Origin: CAYMLQ01 sp964390795
GTDB taxonomy: Bacteria; Verrucomicrobiota; Kiritimatiellia; RFP12; UBA1067
Reading direction: 5' to 3'
Assembly (NCBI GenBank): GCA_964390795.1
Contig: CAYMLQ010000273.1
Coordinates: forward strand, 1 to 8,340
Length of the DNA: 8,340 bases
Shown here in pieces: positions 1 through 7,600 of this stretch. How positions within the stretch are numbered: the first letter of the stretch is position 1; every line of letters begins with the position of its first letter. The position numbers were made by a program, and so were the translations under genes. A model generated the notes under the pieces. That model saw only the letters and a list, made by a program, of their open reading frames with translations, ran no database searches and was not told the DNA's origin.

Positions 1-556
1 GGTCGATGTGGACGTCGAGCCGCTCGCGAAGATCCGCAAAGCGCATCTCGTAGTGCCCTTCCACGGCGTTAAAGGGCGAGACGTGGAACGCCTTGCCGAT
101 GCGGGTTGTCACCAGATAACCGGGCTCGGCGGAACCGGCGTCACCGGGAACCAGATAGAGGTGGCGGTCGCCCACGACGTTGTTCACCTCCACCAGAATC
201 GCGGTACACGCGCCGCCCGCGGCGAACACGTAATAGAAGCTGACCGGGTTGAAGACATAGCGGAAAACGGCGGCATCGGTGACCAGCAGGATGCGGTCCG
301 CAGGCCCGTCGATCCCGTTTTCACGCAACAGACGCACGACTTTTTCGCGGAGCGAGCCGGGCCGGCGGTCAAGGTAGTCGCGGTCGTAGAGCGAGACGGG
401 GGCGAAGCGGTTGTAGCCGAACAGCGGAAGGTCGCGGTCAAGCTGGCCGAGTTCGTCGACATCGAACACATACCGCCACACGGGATAGCCGAGCGCATCG
501 CGAACCGGCTTGACCCGCGCGTGTTTGACTGTCCCGAAAACAAGCGTCGAGTTCAT
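1..556 (-). CDS. DUF1365 family protein (C-terminus beyond window)
   Basis: The 185 residues visible here read through to the window edge without a stop, so the C-terminus is missing. The family has no settled biochemical role; it is almost always found beside an FAD-dependent amine-oxidase-like protein and a cyclopropane-fatty-acyl-phospholipid-synthase-like enzyme, so a part in lipid modification is inferred. Family-like segments are visible: the N-terminal VKHARVKP (about 10-17), FGYNRFAPVSLYDRDYLD (about 46-63), FNPVSFYYVF (about 102-111), VEVNNVVGDRHLYL (about 122-135) and KAFHVSPF (about 155-162). The ATG overlaps the stop of the upstream oxidoreductase as ATGA, and no good Shine-Dalgarno precedes it, so translation is probably coupled. 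Family members are usually around 250 residues, so perhaps 60-80 residues lie outside. The family call is confident; the function is not. Confidence 0.88.
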   Translation of the reverse strand, partial: MNSTLVFGTVKHARVKPVRDALGYPVWRYVFDVDELGQLDRDLPLFGYNRFAPVSLYDRDYLDRRPGSLREKVVRLLRENGIDGPADRILLVTDAAVFRYVFNPVSFYYVFAAGGACTAILVEVNNVVGDRHLYLVPGDAGSAEPGYLVTTRIGKAFHVSPFNAVEGHYEMRFADLRERLDVHID

Positions 557-1833
557 AGCGTGCAGCCGAAGAGACGGGCCACATTGACGGCGGCGGTCAC
601 CGCGTCCTCGTGGAAACCGTGGTTGAAGTAGCTCCCGCAGAAAGAGGTGTGGCGCTTGCCGTTGAGTTCGGGCAAACGCGCCTGGGTTCCGACCGCGGCG
701 GCGGTATAAATCGGATGGGTGTCCTGAAACGTCGCAATGAGCGCTTCCGGCTTGACGGGGCGCAACGGGTTGAGCGTGACCAGGTAGTCCGCATGTCCCC
801 GGAAATTCTGGAGCCGGTTCATGTAGTAGGTCAGGCAGGCGGGCGACTCGTCGCCGGCCTGCGACAGGCGCAGGTAGTTCCACGACGCCCAGGCGTTGCG
901 CAGCGGCGGCATCAGCCGCTCGTCCGTGTGCAGCAGCACCTGGTTCCGAGAATAGCCCCAGGCGGACAAGAGGGCGCGCTCGTCGGAGTCGGCGTCTGCC
1001 AGCAGGGCCAGCGCCTCGTCCGCATGCGAGGCGATCACGACCTCGTCAAAGTCCTGCGGAGCTTCGCTCTCGAATTCGAGCCGCACGCCGCTTTCGAGCC
1101 GCGTCACGCGCTTGACCGGGCATCCGGGTCGGAGCGTTCCGGTAAACGTGTCGGCAAAGCGCTTCACATAGGCGTGGCTGCCGCCGGTGACCGTGTACCA
1201 CGTGGGGCGGTCGGTGAGAGACAACAGTCCGTGGTTCTCATAAAAACGCGCGATGGCAGCCATGGGAAAGTCGCGGATTCCGGAGAACGAGGTCGACCAG
1301 ATGGCGGCGGCCATGGGCAGGACATAGTCCTCGACCACCCGCCTGGGTATCCGCTCTCGCGCGCAAAACTCGTCCAGCGATAAGCCCGCCAGTTGGCCCG
1401 CGAGATGGAGCTGACGCGTCCGGCGCGAAAAGCGGAGCACCCCCAGGATAAACCGCCAGTAGGACGGGGAGAACGCGTTGAGCCGTCGCGCGAAAAGGCC
1501 GGAAAGGCCGGTTCCGGCATAAGCCAGCCCGCTGGCCTCATTATAGCAACTGAAGGACATCTCGCTGGTCTGATAAGGCACCTTTAGCCGGCCGAGCAGG
1601 CGGATGAAATTCGGATAGGTCCGGTTGTTGAACACAATAAAACCGGTGTCCACCGGTGTGCCGGCATCCGGCCCCTCCTGCAAAACCCAGGTCCGGGTAT
1701 GTCCGCCGAAGGAGGGGTTCCTCTCGAACAGCGTCACCTCATGGCCCTGCTGAAGCAGGTAGGCTGCCGTGATTCCAGAGACGCCCCCGCCCACAACGGC
1801 AATGCGTTTTCTATCTTTCATCGCACTCATCAT
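553..1833 (-). CDS. FAD-dependent amine oxidase-type oxidoreductase (NAD(P)/FAD-binding, COG2907-like)
   Basis: This is a 426-residue flavoprotein of the amine oxidase/phytoene desaturase superfamily. An N-terminal Rossmann fold is clear: RIAVVGGGVSGITAAYLL (10-27) with the GxGxxG glycines at 15, 17 and 20, an acidic residue closing the second strand (E37, in LFERN), and the GGHTRTW segment (43-49). TWYTVTGGSHAYVKR in the middle and SYFNHGFHEDAVTAA near the C-terminus match the substrate and FAD-contact regions of this subfamily. There is no signal peptide, so it is probably cytosolic or peripheral to the membrane. Relatives sit beside DUF1365 and cyclopropane-synthase-like genes; oxidation or desaturation of a lipid acyl chain is inferred, not shown. 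The first ATG overlaps the stop of the upstream DUF3833 gene (ATGA) and the stop overlaps the DUF1365 start in the same way. Internal Met2 or Met5 are alternative starts; none has a strong ribosome binding site. Confidence 0.9.
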   Translation of the reverse strand: MMSAMKDRKRIAVVGGGVSGITAAYLLQQGHEVTLFERNPSFGGHTRTWVLQEGPDAGTPVDTGFIVFNNRTYPNFIRLLGRLKVPYQTSEMSFSCYNEASGLAYAGTGLSGLFARRLNAFSPSYWRFILGVLRFSRRTRQLHLAGQLAGLSLDEFCARERIPRRVVEDYVLPMAAAIWSTSFSGIRDFPMAAIARFYENHGLLSLTDRPTWYTVTGGSHAYVKRFADTFTGTLRPGCPVKRVTRLESGVRLEFESEAPQDFDEVVIASHADEALALLADADSDERALLSAWGYSRNQVLLHTDERLMPPLRNAWASWNYLRLSQAGDESPACLTYYMNRLQNFRGHADYLVTLNPLRPVKPEALIATFQDTHPIYTAAAVGTQARLPELNGKRHTSFCGSYFNHGFHEDAVTAAVNVARLFGCTL

Positions 1834-2360
1834 TTACGCAACTTTCGGAAGGAGAGTGTCACTTCGCCCAGACGGAAACCCCATTTGCTCATGACGGCGC
1901 GGTTCAGCATGACGTCGTCATCGATCAGAAACATCCAATCGTCAAACTTCACGTTGTAGACCTTCTTGCCGACCGGCAGGGCCAGCGTGTAGCGCCAGTT
2001 CAGGGCGTTACCGTAAGCTTTGCCCTGTGCGGTGCCGACGACGTCGTCCGCCGTTCCGGTATAGTGGTGGCTGTCAACACGCGTGATCGTCCAGACGCGC
2101 CGTTGCCGGGTGCCGTCGGAGTAGACGAAATCTTCTTCCAAGCGGCCCACATCGTTGCTCCAGGTGCCCAGCAGCTTCACGTGAAAACGCTTCACCACTT
2201 CGCCTTGCCGGTTCTGGAACATGCCGCTCGCTTCGAGCGGCCCCTCCAGGTAGCGGCTCAGGTCGAGCACGGGCAGCTCTTTCGAATACTGTTCAGGCGC
2301 GACCGAAGCACACCCCCCGCAAAGCAGACCAACTCCCAGCAGGCTCAACATGATTTTCAT
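1830..2360 (-). CDS. DUF3833 family putative lipoprotein
   Basis: The product has 176 residues. The N-terminus MKIMLSLLGVGLLCGGCAS has the shape of a lipoprotein signal, with Cys17 as the likely lipidated residue; the residue at -3 is Cys rather than the usual Leu, so the lipobox is slightly irregular. The mature part is beta-rich, and its end (FDDWMFLIDDDVMLNR, then MSKWGFRLGEVTLSFRK) is characteristic of DUF3833. The family has no known reaction. In Proteobacteria it accompanies the DUF1365, amine-oxidase and chalcone isomerase-like genes, which suggests a periplasmic or membrane-attached accessory role, possibly lipid binding (inferred). It begins 4 bases after the chalcone isomerase-like stop, with AAGGA about 10 bases ahead of the ATG, and its TGA overlaps the next ATG. 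It is therefore an internal gene of a tight operon. Confidence 0.82.
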   Translation of the reverse strand: MKIMLSLLGVGLLCGGCASVAPEQYSKELPVLDLSRYLEGPLEASGMFQNRQGEVVKRFHVKLLGTWSNDVGRLEEDFVYSDGTRQRRVWTITRVDSHHYTGTADDVVGTAQGKAYGNALNWRYTLALPVGKKVYNVKFDDWMFLIDDDVMLNRAVMSKWGFRLGEVTLSFRKLRK

Positions 2361-2364
2361 GGAG

Positions 2365-2910
2365 TCACCGTCCTTTTTCGCCCATTTTCTTCAATAACCC
2401 GTCTCTCACCTTCGGGTAGCGGCAGCCCGTATCCAGCCAGATTGCGAAGAACGCCGGGCCAAATGCGGGATCAGTCACTTCGCCGAGGAGCCTGTCGCCA
2501 AAGAAGAACTGCGTTGGCCCTTCCCGGCACCGAAAGGCGGTCAGGCAGTCACCTGGTTTCACGTCCGGCCACAACCCGTCCAGCCGGCTGATCCACCGCT
2601 CATGCTGCTCGGGGGTGCCCTGACCCAACCGTTTCCATTCCTTAAGCGTGGTTTCCTGTAACCGCCGGTGTTTGATCGAAATAGCGTAGCGGATGCTGAG
2701 GGCGGCGGTGCTGTTGGTTGCGTAATCAGGACCCTCGTTATAGAGCGCAATGTCGTACACATGCATTCCGAACCAGTGGAGCGTGGACGCACCGACAGAC
2801 AGAAGCGCGGGTGTCCTGTTTTGCAGGGGAACGGGCAAAGCTGACGCGGCGAGCAGGTCGGCCGTGACCATTACCCCAAAAACGAGTCCAACCAGTCGGC
2901 TACAGAACAT
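2365..2910 (-). CDS. Chalcone isomerase-like exported protein
   Basis: Starting at 2910, the product is 181 residues. The frame stays open upstream to an ATG at 2991, but the internal start is chosen because GGGAGGAAG lies 6 bases ahead of it and because it places a signal peptide (MFCSRLVGLVFGVMVTADLL, cleavage likely near residue 23) at the N-terminus. The core resembles the bacterial chalcone isomerase-like family (Chalcone_3): LLSVGASTLHWFGMHVYDIALY (about 37-58), LSIRYAISIKHRRLQ and a late GPAFFAIWLD segment. Family members bind or act on small lipophilic molecules; true chalcone isomerase activity is not expected, and fatty-acid binding by related folds is the better guess. It is the first gene of the left-hand operon, exported to the periplasm, and probably works with the DUF3833 lipoprotein encoded 4 bases downstream. 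Confidence 0.82.
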   Translation of the reverse strand: MFCSRLVGLVFGVMVTADLLAASALPVPLQNRTPALLSVGASTLHWFGMHVYDIALYNEGPDYATNSTAALSIRYAISIKHRRLQETTLKEWKRLGQGTPEQHERWISRLDGLWPDVKPGDCLTAFRCREGPTQFFFGDRLLGEVTDPAFGPAFFAIWLDTGCRYPKVRDGLLKKMGEKGR

Positions 2911-2913
2911 GAG

Positions 2914-2922
2914 CTTCCTCCC
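2914..2922 (-). promoter_or_regulatory. Strong ribosome binding site deciding the chalcone isomerase-like start
   Basis: The minus strand reads GGGAGGAAG here. The GGAGG core ends 6 bases before the ATG at 2910. No comparable site precedes the ATG at 2991, so the shorter reading of the gene is preferred. Confidence 0.7.
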
Positions 2923-2953
2923 ACCCTCGCACGGAGCCTCATCCCATCCGCTC

Positions 2954-2983
2954 AGCATATCGGATCCATAAGCACACGGTTCC
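2954..2983 (-). promoter_or_regulatory. Weak candidate promoter (ECF-like -35) for the lipid-modification operon
   Basis: On the minus strand GGAACC (2983-2978) is followed at roughly usual spacing by TATGCT (2959-2954), about 40 bases ahead of the start at 2910. GGAAC is typical of -35 elements used by extracytoplasmic-function sigma factors, and TATGCT matches the housekeeping -10 consensus in four of six bases. The position suits the first gene. I did not find the TGATC-type -35 expected for the RpoE/ChrR group that drives this operon in Proteobacteria. The match is short and could be chance. Confidence 0.25.
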
Positions 2984-3171
2984 TGCATCATCTTGCGTCA
3001 CCGTATCACACCTGCGCCATCGGCGCAAATGCAAATATCACTCTGTTGCCCTCACTCCCTCGGCTTCACGTTCCAGACCGTCAATGCACACAGCACCGAC
3101 AACAGCGGAATCGCCATCAGTTAGTGCCTTACAAACCAACAAACACAATAAAAAAAGCAAGTTGTTTGCGA

Positions 3172-3267
3172 GAATTCAGGAGACAGAATTCAGGAGTCAG
3201 AATGGAGAATAACGACATGATCGAAGGTTTCGACGCATTCTCTTCTGGATTCTGGATTCTGACTCCT
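3172..3267. repeat. Heptamer-based nested inverted repeat
   Basis: The left arm is built of degenerate 7-base units: GAATTCA alternates with GGAGACA and GGAGTCA, giving two 14-base tandem units at 3172-3185 and 3186-3199 that differ at one base. The right arm has TCTGGAT twice and TCTGACT (3244-3264). The two arms share a perfect 12-bp inverted match (3192-3203 AGGAGTCAGAAT with 3256-3267). Inside it lie a 6-bp match (GAGAAT 3205-3210 with ATTCTC 3237-3242) and a 5-bp hairpin (TCGAA 3221-3225 with TTCGA 3229-3233). The whole could fold into one long imperfect hairpin. The style recalls short tandemly repeated heptanucleotides in bacterial intergenic DNA. It lies directly downstream of the PHP gene and may also act in mRNA end formation. 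Confidence 0.7.
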
Positions 3268-3272
3268 TGGGT

Positions 3273-3289
3273 TGCGGGCTCTGCCCGCA
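3273..3289 (-). terminator. Candidate hairpin terminator after the PHP gene
   Basis: A perfect 7-bp stem (TGCGGGC with GCCCGCA) closes a 3-base loop, starting 4 bases after the TAA of the PHP gene on the minus strand. No U-run follows, so it is not a classical intrinsic terminator. It may instead protect the mRNA 3' end or act together with the inverted repeat just beyond it. Confidence 0.4.
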
Positions 3290-3293
3290 TTGG

Positions 3294-4652
3294 TTATTCG
3301 TACGGTTGCGTCCAGGCCACCTGCAAGTCCGGATGGAAGTGGCGCTTGAAGCCGCAGGGCGTGTCCGACTCCACGCGGGCTCGCACGTAGAGGTCGTCCG
3401 GAGCCATCTTGTACGACGCCTCCGTGCCCTCGACGGCGTGAGCCGTCTTGCCGATGTCATCGGAGTAGACCGGCAGCGTGCGCGCGCCTCGGCCCTTCTC
3501 GGCCGGGCTCTCCACGGTCCGGACCGTCTGGTCGAAGCCCTTCTTCGTGGTGATGAAGCGGATCGTGTGCCTCACGCCGGGCTCGGCCTTGACCTTGACG
3601 CGCAGGGTCCGGCCCGACGGGCTGAACGCGACCTCGTCGAGCGTGACGCCGCAGGTGGCGTAGAAGTCGCCCGCGTGCATCGCGGCGAGCAGCGCGTCCG
3701 GCGTGAGCGCGGCGCTGCGCACCATGACCCACGCGTCCGCAAGGCGCTGCTCCGGCGTGCGGTTGAGGTAGACATGCGTATCATCCGTACCGATGCCGTA
3801 CAGGAGCGGCTGGCCCTTGAGGGAACGGAACGCGTTGACCGCATCCCAGAAGGTGTCGTTGTTCAGGCGCGGGGCGCCCGGATGGGGGGCGAACGCCGAG
3901 CCGCCGTTGCAGACCTCGAAGAAGCGGATCTCGGGAGCGTCGATCAGGTTCTGCGGCTGGATGTCCCAGTAGACCCACTGCGGATGGTTCAGCGTCAGCA
4001 TCGTCGGCCGACCCATCTGCGCGGACAGGGCCGCGACCTCCGCCGCGTTTTGCCGGATCAGCGTGCCGACGCTCAGGGCCGCGTCCTTGATCTGCTTGCT
4101 CAGCGGGCCACCCTTGACGGAGGGGATCACGTCCGGCAGGTTCAGGAAGTTCAGGTGGACATTGATTCCGTTCAGCACCTGTGTGATCTCGACGGCGGGC
4201 AGAAGCAGGAACTTGCCGGTCTCGTCGAACCGCCGCTGCATCTCGGCATAGGTCTTGAGGCGCACGGAGAGCGTGTCCCCGTCTTTCCGGGTCTCCGCCT
4301 CGCTGCCGAAAGCTTGTCGGTACGCGTCATACACGGGGCGTGTCACCGCGGGCGGCCACTTGCCCTCTTTTTCCTCCACCGCCCGCCACTGTGCGGCGTC
4401 GGACGCGAAGACGTTGTGGTCGCTCAAGCCGATGAAATCGTATCCGAGCCGCTTGTAGATGTCGACGGCCTGCTCCGGGAAAATCCGGCCGTCCGACCAG
4501 TAGGTGTGCATGTGCAGGTTGCCGCGGTACCAGCGTGTACCGCCTCCGGTTCCGCTCGCAAGCCGACCGGCAGAGCGGCACCCAGTCAGCAGTCCCAAAA
4601 AGCCGACCCCCATCGCCTTCAGCGCCTCGCGGCGCGTGATTCCCGTTCGCAT
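3294..4652 (-). CDS. Tat-exported PHP-domain metallohydrolase (CehA/McbA-like), putative lipoprotein
   Basis: The 452-residue product starts with a twin-arginine-like signal (TRREALKAMG, 6-15), a short hydrophobic stretch and a lipobox LLTGC with Cys25, so it is probably a Tat-exported lipoprotein. A PHP domain follows, with the expected metal-binding motifs in order: HMHTYWSDG (H47, H49, D54), GLSDHN (D78, H79), E155 in LPAVEIT, H166 in NVHLNF, LNHPQ (H223) and DDTHVY (D291, H293). PHP enzymes hydrolyse phosphoesters or related bonds with two or three metals; the CehA/McbA group includes aryl-ester hydrolases. The substrate here is unknown. The last 110 residues look like a beta-rich C-terminal domain. 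GGGAG precedes the ATG by about 9 bases. The gene follows the HzsA-related gene by 37 bases and probably shares its transcript, placing both products outside the cytoplasm. Confidence 0.87.
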   Translation of the reverse strand: MRTGITRREALKAMGVGFLGLLTGCRSAGRLASGTGGGTRWYRGNLHMHTYWSDGRIFPEQAVDIYKRLGYDFIGLSDHNVFASDAAQWRAVEEKEGKWPPAVTRPVYDAYRQAFGSEAETRKDGDTLSVRLKTYAEMQRRFDETGKFLLLPAVEITQVLNGINVHLNFLNLPDVIPSVKGGPLSKQIKDAALSVGTLIRQNAAEVAALSAQMGRPTMLTLNHPQWVYWDIQPQNLIDAPEIRFFEVCNGGSAFAPHPGAPRLNNDTFWDAVNAFRSLKGQPLLYGIGTDDTHVYLNRTPEQRLADAWVMVRSAALTPDALLAAMHAGDFYATCGVTLDEVAFSPSGRTLRVKVKAEPGVRHTIRFITTKKGFDQTVRTVESPAEKGRGARTLPVYSDDIGKTAHAVEGTEASYKMAPDDLYVRARVESDTPCGFKRHFHPDLQVAWTQPYE

Positions 4653-4689
4653 TTTTCATCTCCCATATTTTTAGACAGGTCCCCAAGCC

Positions 4690-7600
4690 TCACTCCGCGT
4701 TCGCCAGCGGATGCGCGGGGTCGCTGTCGAGCAGAGGCCATACGAGTTCGCCGCGCTCCTGCGCCGCCGTGTCATGATAGGAGCTATAGCGCAACGCGTT
4801 GGCGTCGAGCCACAGGATCACCCGGTGGCGTTCCTCCTCCGGCACAGCCGCCCGGTGCCCAGGAGTCAGCAGCGCCTTGCCGAGGCGCGAGACTGCGGCC
4901 CCGCAGCGCCCCGGAACCGATCTCGACCCGCCGTAAACGGGCTGCATCGTCTTGCCGCTGAACCCGCCGCCGAAGTGGAAAGCGTAGTCGCGCAGATCCT
5001 CGTACCCCATCTTCTGCGGCCCCTTTTTCTCTTTCAGGTGACACATCAGACAGCGGTCCTGCAGCACCGGCTGAACGAGGCGGAAGAAGCTGACCGGCTC
5101 AACGGGCCCGCACTCGGGCTCGAGCTTCGAAGGCGGCTGCCGAAAGGCGAGCGGCTGTTCGGTCTTGACCGCATAGCTTTCGCGCTTCGGCTCGTGGCAG
5201 CCCAGGCACGTCAGGCGCTCGCCGGGATGCGCGAACGCCGTGGAGCGCATGCTCTGAATCGCCATGTTGTTCTCGTCCAACACCTGAAAGATGAGCTCCT
5301 TTCCCGCAGGCGCCTCGAAATAGGCGCTGCCGTCAGCCTCCAGCGGCACCGTGCCGAGCGGGATGCGGGGCGTGTTCTCCTGACCGTAGCCGATGAACGG
5401 CTTGTCCATCCACGGATCCGACTTGAGAATCGCCTGCAGCACGCGCAGCCGCTTGGGCGTCCGGCCTGCCGGGAAGGGCTGGTCTGAAATCCGCACGTTG
5501 ACCACGCCGATGACGGCCCGCTTATCGGCTTTCGCAAAATCAACGCCCTGCGCCGTGCGCTGCGGGATGACGGGCGGCTTGGGACGCGCGCGCAGCGGCT
5601 TAGGATGCGTCAGACGCAGCCTCGCGTCGTAGCCGGTCGGCAGGCGTTCGCGCTCGCACACCAGCTCCTCGTTGCCGAACCGGTCGAGCACGACCAGATC
5701 CTCCCAGCGGTTGCAGAGGAACACGTCGCCGCTCACCGGCCACGCCGTGCCGTATGCGTACTGGCTGCGGCCAGGGCTCTCGCTCTCCGGGAACGGCACG
5801 TAGGGCGTGACGCGCCTGAGCTGGCTCATGTGAAAGTCGTCCGGCTCGCGCAGATCCAGCACGCACAGCGAACCGAAGGTCTCGCCGTGGTGCGGCGCGG
5901 CGGTCAGCACGTAGCGGTGCGAATCCGGCATCGCGCGGATGTGCATCTCGGTCATGGGCAGCGCCGACGGCGCGTCGGCGCAGCGGCCGAAGCGGTGGTC
6001 GCCGTGCGTGTTGTCCGCGAAGGTGTGCCACGGCTGCGGATAGTTGCCGTGCGGCGCGCGCGGGTCGCGCCCGTCCGGAAAGCAGGTCCAGAACTGACTG
6101 CCCAGGCAATCCTCGCGGTCCGTGTAGTCCCAGCGCGTGTAAACCAGCATGCCGCTGTTGTCCACGCTCGGCTGCCACTCGCTGGTCTCATAGTACGAAA
6201 GCGGATAAATATCGCTGCCGTCCGGCTTCATGCTGTGCAGCACATAGGTCGGCACGCGCAGGCGCGAGCCCTCGGTGAAGCAGCGGATGAAGCCGCCGCG
6301 GCGCTCGGAGATGAAGGCGAGCCGGCCGGACGGCAGCTCGACCGGATCGAAATCGTTCCACGGCCCCTCGGTGAGCTGCGTCAGCTCGCCGGTCTCGCGC
6401 TTGAGCTTGAAGAGCTTCCAGGTCGTCCCCTCTGACCACACCCAGCGGTGCTCGGTCGCCCCGCAGTGCGCAAAATAGACCGTCTGACCGTCATAGCTCA
6501 CCTCCGGCGTGTAGAACGAGCCAGAGTCGAGGGGCTTTCCTTTGAGAGGCCCGTTTGCCACGACACATCCGGCCAGCAGACTTTTGACAGCCGGTTCCTT
6601 CGTACGCCAATCCTCGAGCGTAAAGAGCCCACCGCCATGGATCGTGTTGAAGCCGAAACACTGCGTGTTGAAGTGCCCGCCGGTCCGGTCCGTGTTGCGC
6701 ATGTTGGTCAGGCGGCAGCCCGCATAGGTGGCGCGCGCCAAAAAGACAAGCCGGTCGTAGGCAGCCAGCTCCGGGTTGGCCAGCACCACAGCCCGCCGAA
6801 CCGCACAGGCCGCGAAGACGTCGTTGGAGTGCACGGAGACCGGTGTCTTCAGCCGGTCCCAATCCCGCCGCAAAGTCGCCAAGTAGGGGCGGACCTGCGT
6901 GTCCGCCCTATCCGATCCATCGAAGGTGCCGTCGTTGTGCAACGGCGCCAAGGGTCGGACCTGCGTGTCCGCGCTTCCCTTCTCCAGCAGGTCCAACAAT
7001 GCGCCGGTCCGCCGCACGATCACCTCGTACGGCGTCTTCTCTTCCGGGCGGATCAGCGCGTGATCGTCGTACACCTGCCCGGCCGCGCCGCGCGGCAGCG
7101 GCGTCTTGCCGCTGATCTGGTTCTGCAGGTCCACGGCCTGCTCGCCCCAGAGCGCGAGCACGCCGGGCCGGATCGCCTCCGCACTGACCGCCTGCAGCCC
7201 CAGCCGGCGGATCGCCTCTGCAAGCTGTTCAGCGGAACAGGCCTGCAGCGGAATGTTTTTCGGCGGCTTCTCGCCCGGCGCGACCGAAGGCTCGACGCCC
7301 TCGCGCGGCAGGAGTTCGTCTCGGATGTGGCCGTCCCGCGCGCCGACCGCGATCGTGCCGGCCATCCGGCCGAGGGCTTCATAGCGTCCGTCAGACACAT
7401 CGAACGCGCACAGGAAGAGGGTTGAAGCGTCAGCCTGCTGCGGTGCCACGAGCGGCGTGTCAACGGACATCTCCGAGGAGCGGATGCCAAGGTCGTCTAT
7501 CCAGCCGTCGCAGACGAGACCGCCTTCGACCAGCGTGCCGACGCCCAGCCGCGTCGGACCGGTCGCACGTCCGAAGGGGCGCGTGACGTTGCCTTCAGCG

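Larger units (their letters stand above)
2911..3293. other. Intergenic region between the two minus-strand operons
   Basis: No convincing gene is present in these 383 bases. From high to low coordinate they contain: a GC hairpin just past the PHP gene stop (3273-3289); a heptamer-based inverted repeat (3172-3267); an AT-rich tract with seven A residues on the plus strand (3150-3156) next to a 4-bp stem GCAA/TTGC (3157-3169), which reads as a weak stem plus U-run on the minus strand; a 21-codon hydrophobic minus-strand reading frame (3052-3117); a perfect 6-bp hairpin TGCGCC-ATC-GGCGCA (3013-3027) without a T-run; and the candidate promoter and ribosome binding site of the left-hand operon. 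It therefore probably holds both a transcript end and a transcript start. Confidence 0.7.

Noticed and set aside
184..631. Open frames on both strands over the DUF1365 gene
   Set aside because: The frame starting at 556 shows several DUF1365 motifs and couples to the upstream gene; the other frames do not resemble any protein.
1495..1511. A short direct repeat of AAGGCCGG
   Set aside because: It encodes the repeated GL pairs of TGLSGLF in the oxidoreductase and is too short to suggest an element.
3013..3027. A perfect 6-bp hairpin as a terminator
   Set aside because: No T-run follows on either strand and no gene ends next to it; it is kept only as a description of the intergenic region.
3514..3527. 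A perfect 14-base palindrome, ACGGTCCGGACCGT
   Set aside because: It lies within PHP coding sequence, occurs once, and is explained by the codons for Thr-Val-Arg-Thr-Val in high-GC DNA; it does not match the ADTQVRP element.
3267..4961. A 564-codon open frame on the plus strand, antisense to the PHP gene
   Set aside because: It runs opposite a gene with clear PHP motifs, crosses into the next gene, and its translation is Arg/Val-rich without recognisable motifs; high-GC antisense frames commonly stay open like this.
5605..7425. Long plus-strand open frames opposite the HzsA-related gene, including 5605-6435 and 6448-7425
   Set aside because: They are antisense to a well-supported coding sequence, have no ribosome binding sites that I can support, and show composition expected from reading the complementary strand.
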